Shown here: in pieces, positions 34,201 to 48,440 of the stretch
Position numbering within the stretch: the first letter of the stretch is position 1
Layout: the number at the start of each line of letters is the position of its first letter
Origin: Niebla homalea
Taxonomy: Eukaryota > Ascomycota > Lecanoromycetes > Lecanorales > Ramalinaceae
Assembly (NCBI GenBank): GCA_019925105.1
Contig: JAHGAU010000043.1
Coordinates: 1 to 64,000 of the forward strand
Reading direction: 5' to 3'
DNA: 64,000 nt
Program-made: the position numbers and the translations under genes
Notes under the pieces: generated by a model
What the model was told of the DNA's origin: nothing
The model's input: the letters and a program-made list of their open reading frames with translations, nothing else
Databases searched by the model: none

Positions 34201-37200
34201 TTAATATAAACGTATTTAACGGTAATATTATTTTCCTTATAATTAAATACGTTAATAATAAATAAATCTCGATTAATTACCTTAATTCTTATTATTAATA
34301 AGGTAAAGCTTAATTACCCTATAGCCTTATTAATAACGGATAAGTAATACTTAAAGGGTATTATTCCGGGGATCGGTACCTTAATATTATAAAAGCCTTA
34401 AATATTATAAAAGAAATAAGACTTAAGCTTTATCTTTTTTATATAATAATATTTATATATATTTTTTATAAGTTTATTATTTTTATATATATTATAGAAA
34501 AAGTCTTTTAAAGTTAATATTTTTAATATTTTTAATACCGTTTTATATATAATATATAACTTAATTATACTTAAATAGCTTAAATAATTATAAAAAGTTA
34601 TAAAAAGCTTATCGTTACCCTTTTTACATCTTTAAATAATCTTATTACCGTTATATTTAACTTTACCGTTTTTTTTATTTTTCTTATTTTATAATTTATA
34701 AAATATAGGATCCCAATTTTCTTTATTAATTATTAACGTAACCTTTTTTTAAATATATATAAATAAGTAAAGCTTTTTATACCGGTACTTTACTATAATA
34801 AGTCAATCTCTTCGTATAATCCTTATTTTACGTTTATTAAAAGTAATACTTATATTTTTATCCTTTAAGGCTAAAATAAATAAAAAATTAAATCTTAAAT
34901 AAGGAACCTATAATATATCTTAAATAATACGGTTTTAACCCTTTATCTTAATTATTACGTTTTTATATCCAGATAAATTTAAGGAGCTTTTACTTTTTAC
35001 CGTTACCCTTATAGTCTTTTCTTTAAAATTTTAGAATATATTTTTTTAAGTATATATATATTTCGTAACGCCGGAGTTTATCGTTTAAGGGGTTTCTTTA
35101 TCCTCGGATGGTATATTTTAACTTATCTTATTAAGGGAGTTACCACTTATTATTATTAAAACGTAATTATTATTGCCAGTATTTACGGATTTTATAGGGT
35201 CCGGGCTTTTATTATTTTTAAAAAGTCATATTTTTTCTATATTTATTTTATTATTTAATTATATAAATTACTCTTAAATAAATAGGTTTCTTTATTACTT
35301 ATACCGTTTATTATAATAATTTTTTTTACCTTATTATCGCCGTTATAAAGACCGGGATTACTTAAATCCACCGTAACGGTATTATTATTAAACTTATATA
35401 AAGCTAAATTATATAGATTTTCGTTATTTTAATAGTTTTTTAAAGGCTTATTAAAGCCAATTTATTTTTTATTAAGAGAATAATAAAATCGTTATTATTA
35501 TTAATAGATATAAACGTTAATTCCTTAATATTATACTCTCTTTTATTAACAACGATAAAGCTTAATTCTTTAAATTCTTCGTTATCTTTAATTATAGTCT
35601 TTTTAATTTATTTAGATTTAAATCGAGTTATTTATTTCTTGGGTTTTTTTGTTTTCTTAATTTTATCCTTATTAGCCTTTTTACCGTTTTTACCGCTTAC
35701 TTTTACGTTTTCTTCATTATAGTCCTTAATTATATAGCTTATTTTCTGGTAATTATAATATTTTATTAAGGGGGCGAGCGTGGCGGAATGGCATTTTTGA
35801 GTGCAGAAGACAAACTATAGAATGGTCGAATATTTTAAGGGTAAGGGACGATTTCATTAAGAGCCCTTAAACCTTATCCGGCAAGTTATATGGTTAATAT
35901 AAATAAGGCAATAATAAATATTTAATAATTTATTAATACTTATAGTTAACCTTAAATAAGCCTAGTTACTACATAGGGCCAGTAAAAAGGGGTTATAAGG
36001 ATTTAACGTTAAAAAGTTAAAGTTAAGATTAAATAAGTTTAATCCGAAAAACTACGTAATAAAGTACTTAAAGCGAAATTTAAATATTAAGAAAAATAAA
36101 GTTATATAATTAAGGCCGCCTTCCCTTAATTAAGCTTAATATTATTATTAAATCCTTACCGCGGATTATAATATTAAAAAGTAAAAAATTTTTAACGGAA
36201 ATAATAAATTAAAGATTTAAAATAATTATTAATCTTAATTAAATTAACGTAAAAACTTAATCGTAATATTAAAGTAAATAACTATAAAAGAAAGGTTTTT
36301 ATTTAAATTAAGTTAATATTTAAAGTAAGTTAAGGTTAAATTAGCCGATTACGGTTTCCTTTTCTCTTTTAAAATTGAAGCAATAAGTTTAAAATAAATA
36401 TAAATATTAAAATAACCGTAACTTAGCCACCAGCATTATAGAACGCTGAAATTAACTTAAAGTAGCTACATTCGTATATAAATCAATCAATCAATCAATA
36501 AATCAATAATATTTTATTACGCGGCGGGGTTTAATAATATCCTCTTTATTTACCTTTATTATCGCGGTATTAATAGTCTATCTTTTAATTATATTAATCT
36601 TAATTACTTTAAGTCTTTAAATAACTTTCTTATTATTAAATATATCTTTATTATTCTTAGGCCGATATGTAATAAGGCTAAACTTACGTACTTCTTAAAA
36701 TAAGTTTATAATTACGAAACCTAGATAAATATCGTTTAATATAGCGGCTTTATTAATTTAACTTATTTACTTATTTATTCTCTTTATAAATACGGTGACT
36801 TTATTTATTCCGTTATTTTTTTAAGCCTTTATAATAAGGATTTTTATTAATAAAAGGATTGGTTTTTTTTTACTTTTTACGAGGTAGATTTTACTTTATA
36901 TTAAGTAGATCTAGAACGGTATAACGTCTTTACTCGTTAAAATATATAATCTTTACGTCGTTATTACGTTATTTATAAGTATATTAATAGTAAAATTAAT
37001 ATATATAATTTAAATCTTAACTTAAGACGGGACTTAAGGGTATAAGGTTAAGTTATTTACGATACTTTATAATAAATGACTTCTTAAAAACCGTTTTATA
37101 ACCTAACTTTATTTACGGAAGTTATTATTATAAACTTAAGAAACTTATATAAAACCGGCTTTATAAGGGATTCCCTAAATATATTTAAAGGTAATTTAAT

Positions 37201-37623
37201 GGTTTTTACGGTAAATACCTTAAATAATAACGGCGCCGTCTTTTTATTTTAAGTATTATTATTACCGGAAACATAGGATATATATTACGTTTAATAAAGT
37301 AAATATTATTATATTAAGTTACCCTCTTTAATATCCTTATAATTATTGTTATTTATTAAGGTATTAAAAGTTAAAGTTATAATTATTTTACGGTTTTAAG
37401 TAATTATATAAATATTATAAATATTACTTAAATAAAACTATTACTTAAATAATATATTATAATTAATTATTTTATTAACCGGGCTTAAAACTTAATATAA
37501 TATATATAAATAAGTACAGGGTATAAAGGAAAAATAAATAAGCTGAATTACTTATATTAAGTTTACCACTATGCTTATCTAATTATACCGCAATAACGAC
37601 CGTATTTATGTCCATCCTAAGGG
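31210..37623 (-). mobile_element. Copia LTR retrotransposon B, 5' LTR truncated at a palindromic junction
   Basis: Same family and orientation as Copia A. The left (3') LTR is 31210-31484, starting with unmutated TGATGCAATATGCGCAAATG. A polypurine tract reversed as CTCCCTCTTTAAAG adjoins it. The RT box at about 32459-32485 reads L-Y-V-N-D-I-V-I-I on the minus strand (from LYVDD). The right (5') LTR starts at 37493 but stops after 131 bp at 37623, where the sequence turns back on itself into element C. A SINE-like element interrupts it at about 35771-36506. All frames are destroyed by RIP. No matching target duplication is seen because the right end is fused. Confidence 0.9.
35771..36506 (+). 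mobile_element. SINE-like non-autonomous retroelement (copy 1), in Copia B
   Basis: About 735 bp, starting GGGGCGAGCGTGGCGG and ending in an AATC tail (AATCAATCAATC). It is flanked by the target duplication TAATATTTTATTA (35756-35768 and 36507-36519), and the empty site survives in Copia A at about 25070-25110 (ATATTTTATTAAGCGGCGGG). Near the 5' end are a pol III A-box-like TGGCGGAATGG (35781-35791) and a B-box-like GGTCGAATATT (35824-35834). The last 60 bp (GAACGCTGAAATTAACTTAA ... TATAAATCAATC) resemble the 3' end of the LINE in this window, suggesting mobilisation by it. At this length it is long for a SINE and has no open frame; a tRNA-headed deleted LINE is the alternative. Confidence 0.85.
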
Positions 37624-37755
37624 CCCTTGGGATGGATATAAATACGGTCGTTATTGCGGTATAATTAAATAAGCATAATGGTAAACTTAATATAAGTGAT
37701 TTAGTTTATTTACCCTTTTTTTTATATTTTATACTTATTTACGTATATTATATTA
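37493..37755. repeat. Head-to-head truncated Copia LTRs, palindrome centre
   Basis: Two partial 5' LTRs of the same family (37493-37623 minus, 37624-37755 plus) meet at GGG|CCC in CCATCCTAAGGGCCCTTGGGATGG without a spacer. Each stops at about LTR position 131-132 of 276. This is the axis of a much larger inverted repeat formed by elements B and C. Confidence 0.92.
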
Positions 37756-39080
37756 GGTTTTAAGCCCGGTTAATAAAATAACTAATTATAGTATATTATT
37801 TAAGTAATAATTTTATTTAAGTAATATTTATAACGTTTATATAATTGTTTAAAACCGTAAAATAATTATAGCTTTAACCTTTAATACCTTAATAAGTAAT
37901 TATAATTATAAGGATATTAAAAAGGGTAATTTAACGTAATAATATTTACTTTATTAAGCGTAATATATACTTTATATTTTTAATAATAATAATACTTAAG
38001 ATAAAAGGATAACGCCGTTATCGTTTAAGGTACTTATAGTAAGAACTACTAAATTACCCCTAAATATTTTTAGGGAATCCCTTATAAAGCCGGCTTTATA
38101 TAAGTTTCTTAAGCTTAATAATAATAATTTCCGTAAATAAAGTTAAATTATAAAACGGTTTTTAAGAAATCGTTTATTATAAGGTATTATAAATAACTTA
38201 ACCTTATACCCTTAAGTCTTTTCTTAAGTTAAGATTTAAACTATATACGCCGACTTTATTACCGGTATACTTATAAATAACGCAATAATAACGTAAAGAT
38301 TATATATCTTAATAAGTAAAGATATTATACCGTTTTAAATTCACTTAACGTAAAGTAAGATCTATCTCATAAAAAGTAAGGGAAGGGTAATCCCCTTATT
38401 AATGAAAATCCTTATTATAAAAGCTTAAAAGGATAACGGCGTAAATAAGCTCACCGTATTTATAAAGAAAATAAATAAATAAGTAAGTTAAATTAATAAG
38501 GCCGTTATATTAAACGATATTTATTTAAGCTTTATAATTATAAACTTATTTTAAGAAATACGTAAGTTTAACCTTAGTATATACCGGCTTAAGAACGATA
38601 AGGATATATTTAATAATAAGAAAGTTATGTAAAGACTTAAGGTAATCGAAATTAATACGGTTAAAAGATAAATTATTAATATTACGATAGTAAAAGTAAA
38701 TAAAAAGGATATTATTAAACCCCGCCGCGTAATAAAATACTATAATTATTAGAAAATAGGCTATATAGTTAAGGACTATAATGAAGAAAACGTAAAAATA
38801 AACGGTAAAGACAGTGAAAAAGTTAGTAAAAATAAAACCAAGAAAATAAAGAAAGCTGAAAAACGAATAACTCAATTTAAGTTTAAACGAGTTAAAAGGG
38901 CTATAATTAAAGATAATAAAGAATCTAAAGAATTAAACTTTATTACTATTAATAAAAGGGAGTATAATATTAAAAAGTTAACGTTTATATTTATTAATAA
39001 TAACGACGACCTCATTATTTTCTTAATAAAAAACGGATTGGCCTTAATAAGCCTTTAAAAAACTATTAAAATAATAAAAA

Positions 39081-40140
39081 CTCCCGCCAGGCGTAAGAGA
39101 GACCGAGACCAAGAGGATCCAAAGAGCGAAGGCTATAGCGATCGCCTTATGGGCCACGATAAAGTGGACCGAGCACTGGCGGAGGTATAAGGACTCTATA
39201 CCTTAGGGGTATCGCTATTTAACTTTTGATGATAAAAAGATTATTAATAAGTATCTCCGCCGTTATAATACTATAAGGAAAAGTAATAACGTATTAACAA
39301 TTTAACTTTAAACGGGTAAGAACGGTTTAACTTATTTCCTATTTATTATATATATTAAAGGTCGGATAAACGTTAAATATAAGTATAAATAAAGAAAGTA
39401 AAACGTTATATACGTTTTTATCTTTTATCTTTTATTTACGGAAATTAAATTAAAACTTATAATAAAAGTTAATACTTATAATTACCGTTAAATATTATTT
39501 ATAAAGTGAGGTATCCGGGTAGTTATAAGGTTTATAATATTTACCGGATTACTATTATAGTTTAACCTCGTTATAAAGATAAATGAGGTTATTAAGGACC
39601 TTACGGAAAAGGCCCGTTACCGGTTAAAGAAGAAGAAGAGAAGCGGAAACCGGTTATATTAATTATATAAACCAGAAAGTATCTTTTATAACGGTAAAGA
39701 TACAATAATAAACGCTTATTAAAAGTTTTTAAAAAAGTTAATAACGATAATAATATAAAAAGGGTATATATTAAGCATATAAGTATTAATAAAAATATTT
39801 AAAGGTATTACGTAAAGTTAAGGCAATATAAATATATAAAAGAACGGAAGAATAATAAGCTTAAGAATAGCCCTTATAAGGATACGATTATAATATTATA
39901 GATTTTCTTAAGGGAGTTAAAATATAGGAAGTATATAAATAGATTATTACTCTTTAAACGGCCGTTAACATCCTTTATTTTAAGGGATAAAGGGTGGAGG
40001 CCTGGTGGACGCCGGTTTTTACCTTAACGTTATAAGTATTAGGTTTTTACGGTTACTAGCAAGGCCAAAAGGCCGCGTATTAAGGAACGCCGGAATTAGC
40101 TTAGCTAGACCCGTAGTATAAATCAATCAATTAATCAATC
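39081..40140 (+). mobile_element. 5'-truncated LINE copy in Copia C
   Basis: A 1.06-kb copy of the 3' end of the LINE at 42702, ending in CCCGTAGTATAAATCAATCA with the AATC tail. The target duplication AAATAATAAAAA flanks it (39069-39080 and about 40143-40154). Its first 150 bp (39081-39230, starting CTCCCGCCAGGCGTAAGAG) keep many CpA/TpG sites, whereas the remainder is RIP-altered. This is classic target-primed reverse transcription with 5' truncation. Confidence 0.85.
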
Positions 40141-43100
40141 AAAAATAATAAAAATTTATATAATTTAACTCTATATAAGCTTAATAATAATATTGCCACG
40201 GTAGATTTAAGTAATCCCGGTTTTTATAACGGCGATAACGAGGTAAAAAATATTATTATAATAAATAATATAAATAATAAAGAAAGTTACTTACTTAAAA
40301 GTAATCTATATAATTAAATAATAAAACGAATATAAAAAAAATACGATTTTTTCCAAAATAATAAAAGTCTAAACCCTATAAAATCCGTAAATACCAATAA
40401 TAATAATTACGCTTTAATAATAATAAAAGGTAGCTTTTTTAATAAAATAAGCCAAAATATACCGTCCGAAGATAAAAAAACCCTTTAAATAATAAATTTT
40501 AATACTATAAAATATATATATACTCAGAAAAGTATATTTTAAAGTTTTAAAGAAAAAATTATAAAAATAACAATAAAGGATAAGGGCTCCTTAAACTTAC
40601 TTAAACGTAATAACGTAATAGTCAAAATAAACGGTTAAAACCGTATTATTTAAAACGTATTATAAGTTCCTTACTTAAGATTTAACCTTTTATTTATTTT
40701 AACTTTAAAGGATAAAGGTATAAATATTATTTTTATTAAACGTAAAGTAAAAATTATATAAAGAGATCGACTTATTATAATAAAGTATTAATATAAAAAG
40801 CTTTATTTATTTATATATATCCGGAAAAACGTTACGTTAATAATTAATAAAAAAGTCTTAAATCCCGTATTTTATAAATTATAAAGTAAGAAAAATAAAG
40901 AAATAATAAAATTAAATATAATAATAATAAAATTACTTAAAGACGTAAAAATAATAATAATAAGCTTTTTATAACTTTTTATAATTATTTAAATTATCTA
41001 AGTATAATTAAGCTATATATTATATATAAAACAATATTAAAAATATTAAAGATATTAACCTTAAAGGACTTTTTCTATAATATATATAAAAATAATAAAC
41101 TTATAAGAAATATACGTAAATACCGTTATATAGAAGAGATAAAGCCTAAGTTTTATTTCTTTTATAATATTTAAAGCCCTTATAATATTAAGGTACCGAT
41201 CCCCAGAATAATATCCTTTAAGTATTACTTATTGGTTATTAATAAGGTTATAAGGTAATTAAGCTTTACCTTATTAATAATAAAAGTTAAGGTAATTAAT
41301 TAAGTTTTATTTATTATTAACGTATTTATTCGTAAAGAAAGTAATATTATTATTAAGTATATCCATATTAATAATATAAAGGAATTTTAAGCTTTTAAAG
41401 TAACCGTTAAAAAACGTAATATTATTATAAAATATATTATATATTATATATTTAAATAAAACGGCGTAACTAAATAGTTTAACCGAATAATTATAACGAT
41501 AATTTAATATATAATATATTATATTAGGCTATTAAATAACTTTTAAGCCTTTATAACTATATATATTAATTAATTAAAATAAAAGCTTCCTTTTATAAAA
41601 AGAATAAACCCTTTTAAAAAGTAAATAAAAATAAAAATTTTTATTAAAAATAAAAGAATATTTAAGATATTATATAAAGTAAATATACTTAAAAAAAATA
41701 AAACAATTAAAATTAAATAAAATTATTATTAATAATATTTATTTAAAAATTATATTAAGCTTATAATTATATATTTATATATTTTATAAAAAAAATATAA
41801 AGATCGTTATAAATTTAAAGGTTTTTAATAAGAAATTAATAACGTATTTATTATTATAATTAATTATTAAAGATATATTATCGGCCTTAAAGCCAATAAC
41901 CTTTACCGATAATAAGGCAATTTATTATAAAGGCGAATACGTATCGGATAAATTTAAAAAACTTAATAAAAACGAACTTATATTAACTTATATTTACTTA
42001 ATTCCTTAAAATAAAAAAGAAAATTATAATATAAATCCTATAAATCCCGATTTCCCTTAAATTAATAATAAAATCTTTAATTAAATAAAGTAAAATAGGA
42101 AAAAGATATTATTAAAAATCTATAAAATAATAAACGGAACGTTTACTTAAAGGGAGAATTTAAGAGAATTTATTAAAAACCTTAAAAACGTTAAAAATCC
42201 TATAAATTATAAAAATCATAATAATAATAAGGCTTTTAATTTATTTTTATTAAAAGGAGCTAACGTCCCTATCTTACTTAAGGATACTTATAATTTTATC
42301 CCGGTTTATTAATAAGTAAATAAGACTTTATTAATATTAAGATATACTCTAGAAAATAAAATAAATATAAATAACGACGTTAATAATAAACTTAAACTTA
42401 ACCGCTTTTATTAAAGTTATTATTATTATAATCCTTATATATTTAATATTAACTTTAATAATATTATTTTTATTATTACGGCTTATATTAATCTACTTAT
42501 TTATTAATAAGTTATAAAATCTTTAAACCAATTTAAATGAATTAAAGTTATTAATAAAAAGATTATAAATTTATTATTAAATAAAACCTAAGAGTTTATA
42601 AATAAACTAAAAGACCGTAAGCTTATTAACCTTAAGTAAATATTTAAGAAAAAATTCTTTACTTTAAACCTTATTAATAAATATAAGACAAGGCTTATAT
42701 ATAAAATAGAGATGGCGACGAATAACGGGAACCTAGAGGTCAGAAACGATACACGCGTATATAGCTTAAGTAATAATAAGGATAGTACCTTAAATATAAT
42801 AAGCGGAAGCGGAGTAATAATAAAAATAAAGGGGGAGGAAGGGTAAATGGTTTAAATTAATAAGAACGGTAATAAGTCGTATAAATAACGTAATAAATAT
42901 AAAATAAAAAGGCCTTAAATTAAATAGGGAGCTTATAATTAATAAGATACGCGTAAAGAAACGCGTATAACGTATAAGGGTATTATTATTAAGGATAATA
43001 AATAAAAAATAAAGGGAATAAGGACGGTACGCGGGGACGGATAAAAAGTAAATAAAGGCGTAAAAAGCCTTATTAAGTATATATAAATTAAGAAAAAGTT

Positions 43101-46100
43101 AAAGGAAAATAAAAAGATATTAAGTAAATAAAAATAAATTATAAAAAAAAATAATTATTAAATACGCGGGGGAAAAATAATAAAAGAAGAAACGGTAAAA
43201 ACGTTAAAAGGTTTCCTTATAATTATATAGAAAAATATTACGTTAAAAACTTAACCGATATTATAAATCGGATTATAGAAAATAAGAAACTTTTATATAA
43301 ATATAAAGAAAGATTTAAAGGAGTTAAAAAGGTTACGCGGAGCTTAAAAAGTAATAATAAAAGCGCCAGCGGACGGAAATAAAAAGAAATAAAAAGGATA
43401 TATATAAAGTAAAAAAGTAACGGAAAAAACTTTAAAGAAAGGAGCGGGGATAAGTTAAATAATAAAGGCCGTGAAAGCAGCGTTAACGTTAACAATAAAA
43501 AAAATAAAAATAAAAAAAAAGGCAGCGGTATTAAAGAAGGTAAAGATAATAACCATATAATTATCGGGCGAAGAAAAAAGGAATATAACGGTAAAAATAA
43601 ATTAATTATAATTAATAAAAGCGTTTAAGGTAACGGGAAAATTATTAATAAAATAAATTATTACGGTATATAAACTATAAAGTAAGGATATTTTCCTTAA
43701 TATAACCTTATTAAAGGCGAAAAAAAGGTTAAAGAAATTAAAGGGATAAGCCGGTAAAAAAAGGTATAAAACGGTAAAAATATTAAAATAATCTTTTATT
43801 ATTATAATAAACGGGATATATTTAATAAAATTTATAAAGGAAGAAAGGGAAGTTATTTTAAAGCGGATAAAAAAAAAATACGGTTCTTTATTTTAAATTA
43901 AAAATCATTAATTATAATCTCTTTTTTATAATAAAAAGATTAAACGCTTTTAATTATATAAAGAGATACTTTACGGTTATTTTAAATATAACGTTAATAA
44001 GGATATATAACGATATCCTTAATAAAGGGATAATAAAGGGTAAATCCCTTAAATTAATAAAACTTTAAGATTAAATAGCGGATATTTATTAATACTTTAA
44101 ATATTAAGGGTACGGATATATTATTACGAGGTACCTTAATAGTATGAAATACGAGGTATATATTAAAGGGTATAATACCTATAAATATATTAACTTAATA
44201 ATAAAGGGCTTAATAGAGGACGCGCCGAAATACGTGGTATATAATAATAATAATTACTTAACGTAAAACTTACGGTATATAATAAGAGTAAAGGAGACTT
44301 AACGTAAAAAAATTAAGATAGCGGTTAAGGTTTAACGTTATAACTTATATAAATTTAAATTAATAAAGTAATTAAAAATAATTTTAAAATATAAATAAAG
44401 CTTATTAAATAGAGAAAATAAAAACGTAATAATTAATAATATAAAAAAAAGGAAGTTTATAATAATATTAACCTTTAAAGCCGGCCGCTTAACTAAGATT
44501 ATTATTATAATAAAAAGATTAAAATAAATAATATTTAATTTTAAAAAAGATTATTTATATAAATAAAAGTTAATAAAAAGAATCCGATAAATATTAATAT
44601 TTAATATATTTACGTTTTTAAGGGTAATATAGTATAACGTATATAAGGAAGTAATTAAAGCCGTAATATTAATATTTAAATTAAAAAAAATAAAAAATAT
44701 TAATATTATAACGATATAAAAACCGCTATATAATTTATATACTTATTCTTTAATTAACCTGGGAGATAATTTCTATTTAACCTTTAAAGATAATAAGATA
44801 ACGCGGACATATTTCTTTATTAATAAAAGGCTAAATATAAATAATTAAAACGTTATTTATTACGGAAGGAACCTATATATATTCCGGATTATATAAAAAG
44901 GGGATATTAAAGGTAATTTAAATATTTATAATACGTATAATCCGTTATTAATTAATAAAAAAAGACCCTTTATAATTCCGTTATTTAAGGATATTATGAT
45001 TATATTTAATAAGTATTTTTTAATAAGGGACTTTAATTTTTATTGTACTTAATAAAACGAAAAAGGTTATATAATTAATTATATTAAATTTAAGGAGCTA
45101 TTAATAATTATTATATAATTTAACCTTATATTATTAATATTAAAAAAAAAATTATTATATAAAAAAGCTATAAATTTAAGATTATAATTAATTTAATATT
45201 TAATTCGGAAAATATTATTAACTTAATTATAATACATAAACCCTGAAAAAACCTAAAATATAGTTTAAATTACGTCCCGATATAAATGACCTTAAATTAA
45301 TCCGTCGATATAACTCCGTTTTTACTATTTAAATAAATATAAAAAACGGTTAAAGAAGTTAAGATATTTATAAAAATAATAAAGGTAATATTTTAATTAA
45401 TAAAGCTCCTTTAATTTAATAATAAAGAATAAATCAATTATTTCATAAAATAAATAATAAAGGCTTTAAATAAAATAATTAATACAATAGTCTTAATAAT
45501 AAAGCCGTTTAAAAAAGTTAAAACCTATTAAAATAAGGAATATATAAAAACGACTATAAAGGTAAAAACGCTTATAAAATAAACTATTAAATATAAAAAC
45601 CGGGAGACGTTTTGGCGGTTAAAAAAAGCTTAAGAAAAAAAGGAAAAAATTATTTAAAAGGTTAAATAAACGTACTTCCGGGCTATAATATATAACTTAA
45701 CGGTTTCCTTTTATAATATTTAAAAGTTAATAAAATACGGTAAGGAATAAAATAAAAAACTTAAACTTATTTTTAAGTTTTTACCCTTAAAAAGATTAAA
45801 TAGTACGGTAATAAATACTTTTAATAATAAAATTAAGGTTCTTAAAAAAACGTTTTTTCCCTTATTACCGGAAGTTAACTTAATAGATATTAACGGTACC
45901 ATATATTTTAAATTAATAATAATAAATAAAGTAATAATTTAAAAAATAATAATTAAAATAATTAATAAGCTAAAGAAAAATAAGGCCCCCGGACTTAATA
46001 ATATATTAAATAGGTTCTTATTTATAGTAATATCATTATTTAAAAAGGTTTTTATTTATTTATTTTAAGTTTATTTTAATATAAAATATTACCCTTATAA

Positions 46101-48184
46101 ATTTAAGGAAATTAAGATAATTATCCTTAAAAAGTTAATTAAGTTAAATTACTTAAAGGTAAAATTATATAGACTTATAATATTCCTTTATATATTAAGG
46201 AAAACTTTAAAGACGGTAATTATAAAAATCTTAAATAACTATATAAAAAAGTATAAGTTATTCCTTAATTAATAAATAAAGGTAAAAAGAGGACGGTTAA
46301 TAAAAACGGCTCTTAAAGGTTTAATTAATAATATATATACGGTATAAGGCTATAAGAAAAAGTACGTCATAAGTTTTTTTTCTTTAAATATTATAAAGAT
46401 ATTTAACAAGGTAAATTATTAAAGGTTACTATATAATTTATAGAAAAAAGGGGTTTTATTTTTTTTTATAAATTAAATAAAGAATTTCTTAAGTAATTAA
46501 ATAACGTTAATTAGCCTGGGATAGAAGATAAATACGATAAAGCCTACGATAATAAAGATTCCTTAGGGATTACTTATTTCCCCGGTTTTATTCTTATTTT
46601 TTAACGGCCCGTTTATTAAAGACTTAATAAAGTTAAAATAGAAAATTTAAGTAAAGGGCTTTATTAACGATATTTACCTTTTAACTTATAATATATTTAC
46701 TTATATAAACTATTTAAAGTTAAAATAAACTTATAAAGTTTATTTATAATAAGTAAAAATATATAAAGCTTAATTTACCTTATATAAGTATAATTTTATT
46801 TATATAATAAAAAGCTTAAAATTATATAATATAATAATTACGGTAAACTTAAGTAATATAGTAATAAAACCGGAAGTTAATATTAAGGTATTTAACTTAT
46901 AAGTTAATAAAAAACTAGATTAAAAAAACTATATAAGAAAGGTTTAAAAGAAAATAATTTTATAAGAAAAAAGCCTTATTTACCTTATAACGTTAACGTA
47001 AGGAGCTATTTTATAAAAAGTTAAAACTATTTATTAAGCGGTTATAAAGTTTACGTTAACGTACCCGGTAACTATCTAATACGTACTTAAGGGTACGTTT
47101 AAATATAAGAAAGAGCCCGTTTAATAATTATAAAAGGTTTAAAACCGATACTTAAGAGTAATAAATCAAGTATATAAAGTAACTCCCGTCCCGATATTAA
47201 AATCCGAGGTTTTTATATTATTAATAAAGTTAGCCCTTAATTAAATAATCACTTAAATAAAGCTTAAAAAAGGTATAAACTTAATTATATTAATAGGAAA
47301 TAAATGTATTTATTAAAATTATAAAAGGCCTCAGATAAAAAAACGTAAAGAGGTAATACCTACCCCCTTTACGGAAATTAAATTAAAGTAAATTAAGAAA
47401 AAGGTTAACCTAATTTACGTTTAAGAAATTAACGTAAAAGTATATAAATTTTTACTTAAAGTGAGAACGGCAGAAAAGAAGAAAACCGTAAAAATAAAGT
47501 TAATAGCGATAACTTTATAAATTATAAAGAAATAAACGGAATATTAACGTAAATATAAAGAATTAATCCTTTAAGGACAATAATATCCGGCTTTAAATAA
47601 CGATAAAATTATTAATAAATATTTTCGGTATTATAAGATTATAAAGAAAAATAATAACGTATTAATAATTTAATTCCGGATAAATAAAAACGGCTTAATT
47701 TATTTTTTCTTTATTATATATATTAATAACCGGATTAATATTAACTATAAATATAAATAACGGAAGTAGGACGTTATATACGTATTAATCTCCTATTTAC
47801 TATTTAAGGAGCTTAAACCGGGATTAATTAAAAGGTAGGGATTAATAATTATCGCTAAATACTTATTAATAAAAGGGGTATTAAAGTGGCCGTTAAATTT
47901 ATAATAATTACGGGCTTATTATTATAATTTAGTTTAACTAAGGAAATAAATAAAATAATTAAAAACTTAATTAAGAAATCTTACCGCTAACTTAAAGGTA
48001 AAAAATAACGGCGGGAAAACTGCACTTAATAGGGGGTTAAAAGGGCTATAAATACCGGAGCGGTATAAAAAGCGATATTACGTTAATTAATAAAATCGTA
48101 CAAATAAGGTAATAATAATAAACGTATCAGTAAGGATATTTAATAATATAATCGGAATTTTAAAATTTTAATATTAAATAAACT

Positions 48185-48440
48185 TGGAAAGGGGAGAGCA
48201 CGGAAGACACCAAACTTGCGGATGGGTGCATGAAGGAAGAGAAATATTAAAAGGGCTGACTAAGGGTGGAATCGATTTATATATACTTGAAAAAGAAAGG
48301 ATATAACGGATTATTATAGTAAGTAACCTATACTTTATTAACTTATATAAAGGCTACGGCTTATCTTTAATTACATTTTATTATTACTTATTATTTTATT
48401 ATTTTTGCTTTTTTATCCCTTCCCATCTTTTTTAACGGTC
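48185..48440 (+). repeat. Gypsy left (5') LTR
   Basis: About 256 bp. The first 75 bp are nearly free of RIP (GCACGGAAGACACCAAACTT); the rest is AT-shifted. It aligns with the right LTR through GATTATTATAGTAAG-AACCTATAC and ends CCCTTCCCATCTTTTTTA. Confidence 0.85.

Noticed and set aside
35771..35850. A real tRNA gene at the SINE-like 5' end
   Set aside because: A- and B-box-like sites exist but no complete cloverleaf can be folded by eye; it is part of a dispersed element.
38546..38875. 109-codon Phe/Tyr/Ile-rich frame that resembles a membrane protein
   Set aside because: Artefact of AT-rich RIP sequence antisense to the Copia internal region; the same applies to 43238-43495, 45720-45902, 53948-54130, 61665-61868 and 23718-23921.
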